From the NCBI GenBank assembly GCA_002457215.1, contig NTJZ01000016.1, positions 1 to 57,579 of the forward strand: 57,579 nucleotides of DNA, given 5' to 3'. The DNA is from OM182 bacterium MED-G28. GTDB lineage: Bacteria; Pseudomonadota; Gammaproteobacteria; Pseudomonadales; Pseudohongiellaceae. The translations under genes and the position numbers were made by a program. The notes below the pieces were generated by a model. It was not told the origin of the DNA and made no database searches. It saw only the letters and a program-made list of their open reading frames with translations. Positions within the stretch are counted from its first letter, which is position 1. Each line of letters starts with the position of its first letter. Below are positions 18,656-27,484 of this stretch, piece by piece.

Positions 18656-19963
18656 TTATTCTAAAACTGGATAACCAAACAAAGGTGAGTTGGAATCAAT
18701 GATTGATTGCATTGCCGTCACTCCTAAATCTTGGCGGGCAGTCAAATGTCGATAAGATGTAATTTGCGTCATCATAATTCCAATCATTTCTTCAACGGGG
18801 TCTACCCAGAAGATTGTCCCCCAAGCGCCACCCCAGCTAAATGTCCCTGGTGTTAATGGGTCACGTGCTTTGCCAGCATCACTTACCAGGCCAAAGCCTA
18901 GGCCAAAAGTGTAACCAGGACCTCTTATGTAGACATCGTTGTCACCGCTGTGATTAGAAATCATGAGGCTCACAGTTTTTGGGCTTAGTAACCGCACTCC
19001 ATCTAACTCACCACCATTAAGCAACATTTGACTGAAGCGAAAGTAATCTGGCGCGGTTGAAAATAATCCAGCGACACCCCCATAGTAATTTTCACCAAAA
19101 AAGGGCCGATCGGAGTATTCATTCGTCCGGGATAGTTCGATGCTTTGGTCGGGACCTGAAGGGCTGTAAACGGAAGCAACTCGATCACGTTTCTCAGCGG
19201 GTACTACATAGAACGTATCTTCCATTCCAAGTGGGTCAAAGATCTTACGCTGAAGATAATCCTGAATAGGTTCGCCAGCAATACGTTCAACTAAAAGTGC
19301 GACGTAGTCCGTGGAGCTGCCATACTGCCAGTCATCTCCAGGATGAAAGGCGAGGGGTAAAGGAGCTCTGCGCCGAATTGTGTCTTCAAGATTATCCATT
19401 CTTTCTAATAGAGCTACTTCATCGTCATTCAAAGCATCTCGACTTGGGTCGAGTCCGGCTGTGTGAGAAAGCACATGACGGAAATCGATCGGTCGGTAGG
19501 CTTGTATTCGATGGGCGCCGAATTCATTTTCAACAATAACTTCTTTCCCGGCGACTTCAGGAATCCAGTCGGTTATTGGATCTGTTAACAAGAAATGGCC
19601 TTCCTCATAAAGCATCATCAGTGCTGTTGAAACAATCGGCTTAGTCATGGACATAATGAAGAAGATTGTGTCGTCCGACATTTCCTCTTTATTTTCCTTG
19701 CTTTTCCAGCCTTGGGACTCTAAGTGAATGACCTTCCCCTTGCGGGCGATCAGAGAAACGGTGCCAGCCAATTGATTCGAGTCGACATAGCGTTGCATCG
19801 ACTCCGATAATCTGCCGAGTCGCTCGCTGGAAACACCCACACTTTCTGGGTTGGCTGTGGGCAAACCATTGGCCCAGGCGGAAGAGGTGATTGATATAGC
19901 CGCGATTAGCAGAAGTAATCGCCGGCCATGAATTTTTACTGTGCTTGTTATTAGAGGAAGCAT
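18656..19963 (-). CDS. serine hydrolase, beta-lactamase/EstB-like (S12 family)
   Basis: 435 residues with a signal peptide ending near SSAWA. The serine-lysine motif SMTK lies near residue 107, the second motif region reads YGSS (Tyr then Ser, as in EstB-type esterases rather than Y-x-N of class C beta-lactamases), and HSGDN and SWGGAWGT stretches are in the C-terminal half. The expected reaction is ester or peptide hydrolysis in the periplasm; the substrate is unknown. ATG 19963 is chosen because AGGAG lies six bases before it; the frame runs five codons further to a TTG. It is convergent with the MBL gene. Confidence 0.92.
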   Translation of the reverse strand: MLPLITSTVKIHGRRLLLLIAAISITSSAWANGLPTANPESVGVSSERLGRLSESMQRYVDSNQLAGTVSLIARKGKVIHLESQGWKSKENKEEMSDDTIFFIMSMTKPIVSTALMMLYEEGHFLLTDPITDWIPEVAGKEVIVENEFGAHRIQAYRPIDFRHVLSHTAGLDPSRDALNDDEVALLERMDNLEDTIRRRAPLPLAFHPGDDWQYGSSTDYVALLVERIAGEPIQDYLQRKIFDPLGMEDTFYVVPAEKRDRVASVYSPSGPDQSIELSRTNEYSDRPFFGENYYGGVAGLFSTAPDYFRFSQMLLNGGELDGVRLLSPKTVSLMISNHSGDNDVYIRGPGYTFGLGFGLVSDAGKARDPLTPGTFSWGGAWGTIFWVDPVEEMIGIMMTQITSYRHLTARQDLGVTAMQSIIDSNSPLFGYPVLE

Positions 19964-20080
19964 AGAAACTCCTGACAATTTGGATGTTTGGGAGAAGTAT
20001 AGAGTTCTGCTCTAGATTTGACCAGTCGCTCTAATTACTTCATGCTCCATCCCTTTGAAAATCCCAGCAGTAGAAAAACA

Positions 20081-20509
20081 ATGAGTCAATTACCTTATAG
20101 CACCAAGCCCATTTTTCTCTCACCTGGCCATAATGCTGGAGATCTGGTCCAGTCTCATCAATGGAAGGTATTAAAAGAAGAGCCAGGGCTGGTTGAGATT
20201 GATGCCCATTTGCCCCAGCATTTGTTGAACCCTAGGAATCAATTATTCGGTGGGTTTCATGGTATCTATGTGGATATGATATCCATTTATGTGGCCAGAA
20301 CTTCGATCGCCGAGCAACCCAAATTTAAGTGGTCCACAACGGTAAATATGCGTATTGATTATTTTGCGCCAGTAGAAGGTCCGCACTTTTTTTTAAAGGG
20401 CGAATTAATCAATGACGGGAGAAGTACTTGCTTGATTGCTACTACGTTTAGTGACCCAGAAGGAAATAAATTGGTTTACGCCATTACAACTTTAAAAAAA
20501 AGTAATTAG
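20081..20509 (+). CDS. hotdog-fold thioesterase (PaaI-like)
   Basis: 142 residues from ATG 20081; the frame stays open to ATG 20042 and TTG 20018, and none of the three starts has a strong ribosome-binding site. The hotdog pattern is NPRNQLFGGFHGIYVDMISIYVA (catalytic-helix region, split here for reference near 50-72), then the strand VNMRIDYFAPVEG, and a C-terminal strand. Such enzymes release CoA from acyl-CoA. The usual acidic residue in the helix is represented by D66-like VDM. The native acyl group is unknown. A bidirectional terminator follows. Confidence 0.85.
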   Translation: MSQLPYSTKPIFLSPGHNAGDLVQSHQWKVLKEEPGLVEIDAHLPQHLLNPRNQLFGGFHGIYVDMISIYVARTSIAEQPKFKWSTTVNMRIDYFAPVEGPHFFLKGELINDGRSTCLIATTFSDPEGNKLVYAITTLKKSN

Positions 20510-20518
20510 ATTAAATAA

Positions 20519-20545
20519 AAAAAGCCGGCAAGAGCCGGCTTTTTA
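20519..20545. terminator. bidirectional terminator between thioesterase and amtB
   Basis: AGCCGGC (20523-20529) and GCCGGCT (20534-20540) around an AAGA loop, flanked by an A-run on the left and a T-run on the right, so it works on both strands. Both genes point toward it. Confidence 0.88.
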
Positions 20546-20564
20546 TCGATTAGCGAATTGTTTG

Positions 20565-21869
20565 CTACATTGAATAGCCTTTCTCATCGTGGTCAACAAT
20601 GTCACAACCCATTTGCTCTTGTTCATCATTAACTCGAATTCCAGAAGTCATTGCGCTAACAATTTTTAACACAATAAAAGTGACAATCGCGGTATAGATG
20701 CCAACGGCTAAAATACCGGTGACTTGAACGCTAACTTGCGAACCTATTGTCATGCCGTCTGCGAGGCCATTGCCACTGAAGATTCCAAGATTACTGGACA
20801 CTAATATGCCCGCAAGGAAAGTTCCTACAATGCCACCCACACCGTGAACTGGAAATACGTCAAGGGAATCATCAATTTTCATTCTTTGTTTTAGAAAGGT
20901 AGTAGCGAAATAGCAAATTATGCCGCCAGCCAAGCCAACTAACAAAGCTCCGGCGGGACCAACTGAGCCAGACGCTGGCGTAATAGTTGCCAGCCCCGCT
21001 ACCATACCGGTAATAGCGCCTAGGCCACTGGGTTTGCCATACTTAATCCATTCGATGATCATCCAGGAGAGGGCGCCCGTGGCCGCTGAAATATGCGTTA
21101 CAAATAAGGCCATACCAGCTGCCCCATCGGCTGCCAGTGCAGAGCCAGCGTTAAAACCGAACCACCCAACCCAAAGCATCGCAGCTCCGGTAAAACTCAT
21201 GGTTAGGTTATGAGGTAAAGCTGCAGCTTGCAGAAAATCTTTACGCTGGCCAATAAAGAGAGCAATCACTAGTGCGGCTACACCGGCAGTAATGTGCACC
21301 ACCGTGCCGCCAGCAAAGTCGATTAGTCCCATTTGACCCAGCCAGCCGCCACCCCAGACCCAATTAGCTACAGGGAAGTAAACAACCAAAGTCCACAGCA
21401 CACTGAACATAAGCATTGAAGAGAATTTAATGCGCTCTACAAAAGCTCCTACAATCAAAGCTGGGGTGATGATAGCGAATGTCATTTGAAAACCCGCGAA
21501 CACTGTTTCGGGAATGTCGCCGGACATTGAGTTGATGTCTATGCCACTAAAGAACATGCGGCTAAGACCACCCCAATACGCTGATTCAGAAGGTCCGAAT
21601 GCAATACTGTATCCAACAGCGAGCCATAATATTGATATGGATACTGCAATGGCAAAACATTGCATGAGCACTGATAGTACATTCTTTGTCCTAACCAGGC
21701 CGCCATAAAATAACGAAAGACCTGGGAGGGTCATAAAAAGTACCAATGCTGTTGAGGTTAGAATCCAAGCAGTATTAGCTCCATTTAATTCTTGGGCAGA
21801 AGCAATTGAAGGAACGAACAACAATACACCGGCCAACAAAAATTTGTTTTTTAATATTTTGTTAATCAT
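20565..21869 (-). CDS. amtB: ammonium transporter AmtB
   Basis: 434 residues with a signal peptide (to about 25) and about eleven spans. Family features: LSLFYGGLVR at 51-60, the pore histidine pair H192 (VHITAG) and H342 (FPVHGVGG), and the GAFVERIKFS loop. It conducts ammonia across the inner membrane and is closed by GlnK. It follows glnK with a 15-base gap, the usual glnK-amtB operon. The protein ends in a cytoplasmic tail (DIVDHDEKGYSM). Regulation by nitrogen status through NtrC is expected from the family but is not proven here. Confidence 0.97.
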   Translation of the reverse strand: MINKILKNKFLLAGVLLFVPSIASAQELNGANTAWILTSTALVLFMTLPGLSLFYGGLVRTKNVLSVLMQCFAIAVSISILWLAVGYSIAFGPSESAYWGGLSRMFFSGIDINSMSGDIPETVFAGFQMTFAIITPALIVGAFVERIKFSSMLMFSVLWTLVVYFPVANWVWGGGWLGQMGLIDFAGGTVVHITAGVAALVIALFIGQRKDFLQAAALPHNLTMSFTGAAMLWVGWFGFNAGSALAADGAAGMALFVTHISAATGALSWMIIEWIKYGKPSGLGAITGMVAGLATITPASGSVGPAGALLVGLAGGIICYFATTFLKQRMKIDDSLDVFPVHGVGGIVGTFLAGILVSSNLGIFSGNGLADGMTIGSQVSVQVTGILAVGIYTAIVTFIVLKIVSAMTSGIRVNDEQEQMGCDIVDHDEKGYSM

Positions 21870-21884
21870 TTTATTTAAAATCCT

Positions 21885-22238
<354 letters not shown>

Positions 22239-22241
22239 TTA

Positions 22242-22402
22242 TTTTGGTGCGTTTTTGTTGGTCATGAATTGTTTTGGTGCAATGATCTTGATTCATGGGT
22301 TGCCTGAAAAACCAATTGCAGGATGCCCAGCCAGACCTATAAAAGCACAGAAACCTAGTCATGCCTTAATCAGAACACCAAACTAGCGCATGATCTTGAT
22401 TC
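22242..22402. promoter_or_regulatory. repeat-containing region upstream of glnK
   Basis: TTTTGGTGC occurs at 22242-22250 and again at 22272-22280, 30 bases apart (about three helical turns). It resembles the TTGGTGCA half-site of NtrC. A separate 13-base direct repeat, ATGATCTTGATTC, occurs at 22282-22294 and 22390-22402. No properly spaced sigma-54 GG-N10-GC element was found, so NtrC control is only suggested. Confidence 0.3.
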
Positions 22403-22496
22403 GGTTTATGAACCTGAGCATATTGGTGTACGAATTATTAGATAAAATAGCAAGAAACGAACCAAGTTTTTGTAATGATAGGTATTTGTAAAAAAA

Positions 22497-22590
22497 GGAG
22501 AGTAATCACTCAAAAGGAAGGATTAGATGAGTGATTACCACTCCAGTGGGGAAGGGATGCTTATATGGCAGCGCGGTGCTGAATTTTTTT
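22497..22590 (+). ncRNA. possible small RNA
   Basis: This gene-free stretch has two stacked structures. First, GTAATCACTC (22502-22511) pairs perfectly with GAGTGATTAC (22529-22538), and GGAG/CTCC extend the stem beyond a small internal loop. Second, CAGC (22569-22572) and GCTG (22578-22581) form a short hairpin followed by seven T, like a weak intrinsic terminator. No coding frame explains it. Placement between glnK and a transporter gene could suit a nitrogen-responsive RNA, but no promoter was identified. Confidence 0.25.
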
Positions 22591-22681
22591 ACTGGTGATA
22601 GCGAAGAGAGCCAGGCAAATTTCTATACCTGCACAACATTGAATCTCAACTATGCTATGAATAAAAATGAACCTTAATTGC

Positions 22682-22727
22682 AAAAAAAAGACCTCTAGGT
22701 TTTTAAACTTAGAGATCTTTTCTTAAA
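22682..22727 (-). terminator. intrinsic terminator of the symporter-family gene
   Basis: Read on the minus strand, AAAAGATCTCTAAGT pairs with ACCTAGAGGTCTTTT (two G-T wobbles) and is followed by a run of T. It lies about 210 bases past the stop of the 22940-23899 gene. Other than this, 22591-22939 holds nothing recognisable. Confidence 0.65.
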
Positions 22728-22939
22728 GATTCTGCTTATTCGAGTATTAGTCAACAAATTACTCTAAGTAGGTCTTCCTAGTTTTGCCAAGCGGGAGCAA
22801 AACGGATGGCCTGGATAGGCGATATTCGTCCACATACTTGTTAAAAGAATTCAAGTGTTAATTATCTTCACTATCGTAAAATTTTGAGGTGGGTATCGGA
22901 GGCTTGTTAGTTTTTATGTCAAGCGACAGTCAAGATTAT

Positions 22940-23899
22940 TTAGCGTATTTTTTCTGATTTAATATGTTCCTGGTCTTTAATCAAATATTCAATTGAATCT
23001 CGTTTGTTTCCCCAGGCGGAAGCTAGCATCGATCCGCTTACATTGTGCCACACACTGAAAAGCGCACCGGGCAGCGCAGCAGTCGAAGAAAAGTACTGTA
23101 GCGCCAGCGCGACGCCTAATCCAGAGTTCTGCATACCAACTTCGATCGCAATAGTATGGCTTTGTTTTAGGTTGAACCCGAAAAGCCTACTTACAAAAAA
23201 ACCACTAGCTAACCCAAGGCTGTTATGAAGAATCACTGCTACCAAAGTTAGCAAGCCAATATCTACTAAGCGCTCTGAATTTAATGCAACAACAATTGCG
23301 ATAATGCAAAGTATTAATAGAATTGAAAGCGAGGGGAAAAACCTTTCGAATTTTACAACTTGAGTGTGCAGTAAGTGATTTACAATAACACCCGCGAAGA
23401 CTGGCAGAAACACCATTTGCATAATGCTTAGTAACATCCCACGTGTGTCGACACTGACTGTTTCGGATAGATAAAATGCACATAAGAAAGGTGTGGCGAA
23501 TACCCCGATCAATGTTGATGCCATGGTCATGGATATTGATAAGGCTACATCACCTTTAGCAAGATAAGTCATTACGTTTGATGCGGTTCCACCGGCACAG
23601 CTTCCAACTAGCACCATGCCTGCAGTTAACTGATTCGAAAGCTGTAACATGCCGGCGAGCGTTAAAGCCAGAACAGGCATTAAAAGAAACTGTAACAAAA
23701 CACCAATAAAGACTGCCTTTGGTTCTTTGCTAATTCGTCTAAAGTCTTTCTGAGTTAAGGTAAGGCCCATCATGAACATGACTGCGGCCAGTAGAGGCAC
23801 TATTGCTTCTTCGAAACTACTCAAAAAATCACTAGCAACAAAGGCAATGCAAGATAAGCATAACGCCCAAACAGGGAATAATTGATTAAAGCGTGTCAT
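22940..23899 (-). CDS. bile acid:sodium symporter family (BASS) transporter
   Basis: 319 residues, nine to ten membrane spans with no signal peptide. The BASS core motif is visible at about 98-118 (GSCAGGTASNVMTYLAKGDVAL is the region; key residues GG, SNV, GD). A second crossover motif is IEVGMQNSGLGVAL. It resembles the YocS/pantothenate- or organic-acid-type members, and true bile acids are unlikely substrates in this organism (inference). It is monocistronic with ATG 23899; a terminator lies downstream. Confidence 0.92.
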   Translation of the reverse strand: MTRFNQLFPVWALCLSCIAFVASDFLSSFEEAIVPLLAAVMFMMGLTLTQKDFRRISKEPKAVFIGVLLQFLLMPVLALTLAGMLQLSNQLTAGMVLVGSCAGGTASNVMTYLAKGDVALSISMTMASTLIGVFATPFLCAFYLSETVSVDTRGMLLSIMQMVFLPVFAGVIVNHLLHTQVVKFERFFPSLSILLILCIIAIVVALNSERLVDIGLLTLVAVILHNSLGLASGFFVSRLFGFNLKQSHTIAIEVGMQNSGLGVALALQYFSSTAALPGALFSVWHNVSGSMLASAWGNKRDSIEYLIKDQEHIKSEKIR

Positions 23900-24365
23900 A
23901 AATAAATGTTCGTCCAGAGCAAATACGGTAGCTACAAATAGTCATCGTTCCTGCAAGCCATTCCTTAAATGATTGTACTTCGAAGTGCAAAACGAAGTGC
24001 TGATATAAGGTAGCCAGTCTTAGCCTTAAACGGAGTACTTTGTTCTCATTATGTGGCGTAATTTGTGATTGATGCCGATGACTCTTGAGAGACTTGTTTG
24101 TGCTCGGCAGGCCACTAGTCAACACCAGAGCCATTTATTGTTCTAATGGGCAAGAAAAACAATTAATTATGTGGAAAAGCCCAGCCATAATAGGTTGACT
24201 TTCCATTGGACTGTTTTAGACCTATTTGTGTCCAATTGGCATCCGGTAAAGTGGTCAGCCTGCGCTTGCCCCTAATGGACTTCATCCGCCAATGCTTTTA
24301 TGCTTCTGCAGAGGTAAAAGCTGGAAATACTTCAAAATTCATGCCCTATAAGCTAGGAACATACA
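23900..24365. other. 466-base gene-free stretch
   Basis: A divergent promoter region without a convincing gene. It contains CGAAGTGC twice (23981-23988 and 23993-24000) separated by AAAA, with the first copy overlapping the palindrome ACTTCGAAGT (23977-23986). Another inverted repeat is ATTGGAC (24205-24211) / GTCCAAT (24230-24236). These could be regulator sites; no protein is linked to them. Confidence 0.5.
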
Positions 24366-25379
24366 ATGAGAAAAACAATTCGCTGCCTAATGAGCTTAAT
24401 TCTTCTATCTTGGATATCGAATGGCTATGGTGCGTCAAACGCATGTGAAGCTGATGGTCTGGTTGAATTCTTATGTGGGCCTGTTAGCCCAGAAGATTTA
24501 GCACAGATTCCAGGTACTCCTTGGATAATTGCCTCTGGAATGGAAGACGATGGCTATCTGTATTTCACTAATAGCGAAACCTTAAGCTCTGCTGCAGTTT
24601 ATCCCATCGCAGATGCGCAACATCAATTAGATAATCGATACCGTGAATGCCCTGGGCCGTCTACAGTGGGATTTCGACCTCATGGAATAAACTTGGTGGT
24701 GGGGAACAATGGCATTCATACGCTGCTGGTTGTTCGTCATGGTTCTCGTGAATCTATTGAGGTGTTCGAAATAGAAGAAACTGCCAGTGCGCCAATAATC
24801 ACTTGGGTCGGTTGCGTGATTGCGCCAGCCGATGTGATTTTTAATTCCGTGGTGGCTACGCCTGATTCGGGTATGGCCGCTACTCATATGCAACTCCCTG
24901 TCGGTGCTATTTATGAATGGGGGTCAACTTCAGGTTGGCAGAAAGTGCCAGGGAGCGAAAGCGCTGGGCCAAACGGCATTGAGATTTCTGCGGATGGAAA
25001 CTGGTTTTATGTCGGGGGCTGGGGAACTCGTTCGATAATCAAATTGTCCCGGGGTCAAAGCAATGTCGTAATCGATTCCGTGTCCTTACCTCATCATGTG
25101 GATAATGTGCGCTGGGCCACAGACGGCTCGCTGTTAGCTGCTGGCCACGTGGGACCCGAGGCGAGCTCAATAATTGCTTGCCTCTCTCAACAGCAGTGCG
25201 AAGGCGTCTCGACCAGAGTAACTCGTGTCGATGTAAATAATTTAACAGCGCGGGAAATTATTAATTACCCATCTAATTCTCGATTCTTGTTAGGAACAGT
25301 CGCGATTGAAGTAGGAGACGAAGTTTGGGTTGGTGGTATAGCAGGTAGTGACCGCATTGCTCGTTTCGAATATAGATAA
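24366..25379 (+). CDS. secreted beta-propeller protein (SMP-30/paraoxonase-like)
   Basis: 337 residues with a signal peptide (cleavage near NGYGAS). Repeated strands with PHGINLV, RESIEVFEIEE, PNGIEISADGNWFYVGGW and LPHHVDNVRWATDGSLLAAGH suggest a six-bladed SMP-30/strictosidine-synthase/paraoxonase-type propeller. In that family, calcium-bound lactonases and esterases use Glu/Asn/Asp residues at the pore; candidates here are the PNGIE and HVDN positions. The substrate is unknown. The ATG has TAGGA about six bases upstream. The formate dehydrogenase operon begins 49 bases later on the same strand, so cotranscription is possible, though no functional link is established. Confidence 0.8.
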   Translation: MRKTIRCLMSLILLSWISNGYGASNACEADGLVEFLCGPVSPEDLAQIPGTPWIIASGMEDDGYLYFTNSETLSSAAVYPIADAQHQLDNRYRECPGPSTVGFRPHGINLVVGNNGIHTLLVVRHGSRESIEVFEIEETASAPIITWVGCVIAPADVIFNSVVATPDSGMAATHMQLPVGAIYEWGSTSGWQKVPGSESAGPNGIEISADGNWFYVGGWGTRSIIKLSRGQSNVVIDSVSLPHHVDNVRWATDGSLLAAGHVGPEASSIIACLSQQQCEGVSTRVTRVDVNNLTAREIINYPSNSRFLLGTVAIEVGDEVWVGGIAGSDRIARFEYR

Positions 25380-25428
25380 ATTATTTTATTTCGAACCTTG
25401 TTATTATTACATCTTATGAGAAAATCTA

Positions 25429-25914
25429 GTGAGTAAATCCAAGGAAGAGATCGTTACAGAGATCGTAAATTTATATAAAGAGATACCTGGCCCTCTATTA
25501 ATAATATTGCATGCTGTGCAGGCAGAACTAGATTATATACCTTCTGAAGTAGTGTCATTGATAGCAGAAGGGTTGAATTTATCTCGGGCAGAAATTCATG
25601 GTGTTATTAGTTTCTATCATTTTTTTCGAATTCGCCCAGCTGGGCGTTATATCGTGCAAATTTGTCGTGCTGAGTCTTGCCAGGCAATGGGAAGCCGGCA
25701 GCTAGAACTTCATGCTAAAAACTCTCTAGGCGTCGACTATCATGAAACTACTAAAGACGGATTGATTACTCTCGAGCCTGTTTATTGTTTGGGTAATTGC
25801 GCTTGTTCTCCAGCTGTTCGTGTTGGTGATAAGATATATGCTCATGTAGGGGCCGAATCTTTCAATACCATAATTTCTGAATTGGCCTTAGAGAAGCTTG
25901 AGGTTCAAAGCTAA
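25429..25914 (+). CDS. fdsG: NAD-dependent formate dehydrogenase, gamma subunit (NuoE-like)
   Basis: 161 residues, thioredoxin-like 2Fe-2S protein of the NuoE/FdsG type. The four ligands are C79, C84, C120 and C124 (CRAESC and CLGNC). It passes electrons between the FMN subunit and the alpha subunit's clusters. The start is GTG 25429; the ribosome-binding site is weak. It is the first gene of fdsGBA-fdhD-fdsD, the same order as fdsGBACD of Cupriavidus, and is followed by fdsB after two bases. Confidence 0.95.
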   Translation: MSKSKEEIVTEIVNLYKEIPGPLLIILHAVQAELDYIPSEVVSLIAEGLNLSRAEIHGVISFYHFFRIRPAGRYIVQICRAESCQAMGSRQLELHAKNSLGVDYHETTKDGLITLEPVYCLGNCACSPAVRVGDKIYAHVGAESFNTIISELALEKLEVQS

Positions 25915-25916
25915 CA

Positions 25917-27464
25917 ATGCCCAAATCCACTACTAAAGTATTTGTGCCGCGAGATACTACCGCTTGCTCGCTCGGATCTGACAAAGTCGCAGATCAGTTG
26001 CAGCAGCATTTTGTTACCTCCAACGTTCCTGCTGAAGTAATCAGGAATGGCTCTCGGGGTTTATATTGGTTGGAACCGCTAATTGAAATAGAAACCGAAG
26101 CTGGACGATTTTCTTACGGGCCGATTAAGCCAGAAGAAGTCTCAGAATTCATTGAGGCAAAATGTTGGGAAATCAATGACCAACACGGCAAGTACTTAGG
26201 GCTAACAGAAAACATCCCCTATTTAAGGGAACAGCAGCGTATAACCTTTGCAAGAGTTGGCCTTATAGAGCCACTCTCTGTAGCCGACTACCGCGAGCAT
26301 GACGGGTTTGCAGGACTCAAAGTAGCTCTGGCTAACCCCCCACAGAAAATTGTGAGCATCATAAAAGAATCGGGACTGCGAGGAAGGGGAGGCGCCGCAT
26401 TTCCCACTGGCATTAAGTGGCAAACCGTGCTTGATACTCAAGCCGACCAAAAATACATCGTCTGCAATGCTGATGAGGGTGATTCGGGTACTTATTCAGA
26501 TCGCATGCTGATGGAAAGCGATCCCTTCTGCCTAATTGAAGGTATGGTAATTGCAGCCCTTGCTGTGAATGCCACGAAGGGCTATATATATTTAAGGGAC
26601 GAGTACCCTCTAGCCCATAAAATGCTTGATAGCGCACTAAATATTGCGAGATTGGAAAATTATCTTGGCGACAACATTCAAAATAGCGGCAAGAAATTTG
26701 ATATAGAAATCAGACTTGGAGCAGGTGCTTATATATGCGGTGAAGAAACCTCGATGCTTGAGAGTCTTGAAGGTAAGCGCGGAGAAGTTAGGCCAAAGCC
26801 ACCATTGCCGGCGATCGAAGGACTCTTTGGCAAACCGACAGTCATTAACAATGTTATTTCGCTGGCTTCAGTGCCTTCAATTTTGGCGAATGGCGTGGAC
26901 TCTTATCAAAGTTATGGTGTGAATCGTTCTCGCGGAACGCTGCCATTTCAACTTGCCGGTAATATCAGAAATGCGGGATTAGTAGAATTAGCCTTTGGAG
27001 TCTCATTAAAAGAACTCATTTACGAGTATGGTGGTGGGTCCAGAACCGGTCGGCCTTTGAGGGCTGTTCAGGTGGGTGGACCATTAGGTGCTTATTTGCC
27101 AGAGAGTCAATGGGACACACCCCTTGACTATGAGGCTTTCTCAGCTATTGAGGCAATGTTGGGACATGGGGGTGTTGTCGCTTTTGACGACACCGTCAAT
27201 ATGGGTGAGCAGGCTCGATTTTCTATGGAATTCTGCAGCATCGAATCTTGTGGTAAGTGCACCCCTTGCCGCATAGGGTCTGTGCGCGGTGCAGAGGTAA
27301 TTGACCGAATAATTGAAGGAGAAAATTCAGACGAAAACAAAGACTTACTCCTCGAACTTTGCGATACAATGGTAGCTGGTTCTCTTTGTGCTATGGGCGG
27401 ATTAACACCCTATCCAGTACGCAGCGCGCTTAGGCATTTTGCCGACGATTTCGACCCAAGCTAA
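25917..27464 (+). CDS. fdsB: NAD-dependent formate dehydrogenase, beta subunit (NuoF-like)
   Basis: 515 residues. An N-terminal thioredoxin-like domain without cysteine ligands (about 1-95) is fused to a NuoF core: the FMN/NADH glycine-rich loop GLRGRGGAAFPTG at 153-165, GAGAYICGEETS near 270, and a 4Fe-4S cluster at C445, C448, C451 and C491 (ESCGKCTPC and SLCAMGG). It reduces NAD+ with electrons from formate. The length and domain order match FdsB of known soluble molybdenum formate dehydrogenases. Confidence 0.97.
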   Translation: MPKSTTKVFVPRDTTACSLGSDKVADQLQQHFVTSNVPAEVIRNGSRGLYWLEPLIEIETEAGRFSYGPIKPEEVSEFIEAKCWEINDQHGKYLGLTENIPYLREQQRITFARVGLIEPLSVADYREHDGFAGLKVALANPPQKIVSIIKESGLRGRGGAAFPTGIKWQTVLDTQADQKYIVCNADEGDSGTYSDRMLMESDPFCLIEGMVIAALAVNATKGYIYLRDEYPLAHKMLDSALNIARLENYLGDNIQNSGKKFDIEIRLGAGAYICGEETSMLESLEGKRGEVRPKPPLPAIEGLFGKPTVINNVISLASVPSILANGVDSYQSYGVNRSRGTLPFQLAGNIRNAGLVELAFGVSLKELIYEYGGGSRTGRPLRAVQVGGPLGAYLPESQWDTPLDYEAFSAIEAMLGHGGVVAFDDTVNMGEQARFSMEFCSIESCGKCTPCRIGSVRGAEVIDRIIEGENSDENKDLLLELCDTMVAGSLCAMGGLTPYPVRSALRHFADDFDPS

Positions 27465-27484
27465 AACGGTTTACTCTAAATACT

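Noticed and set aside
22318..22336. A sigma-54-like promoter on the minus strand upstream of glnK (TGGCTG...CTGCA)
   Set aside because: The spacing between the GG and GC elements is one base too long; sigma-54 promoters tolerate little variation.
26716..26922. A second frame inside fdsB that could be read as a gene
   Set aside because: It lies fully inside a strongly supported gene and its product has no recognisable features.
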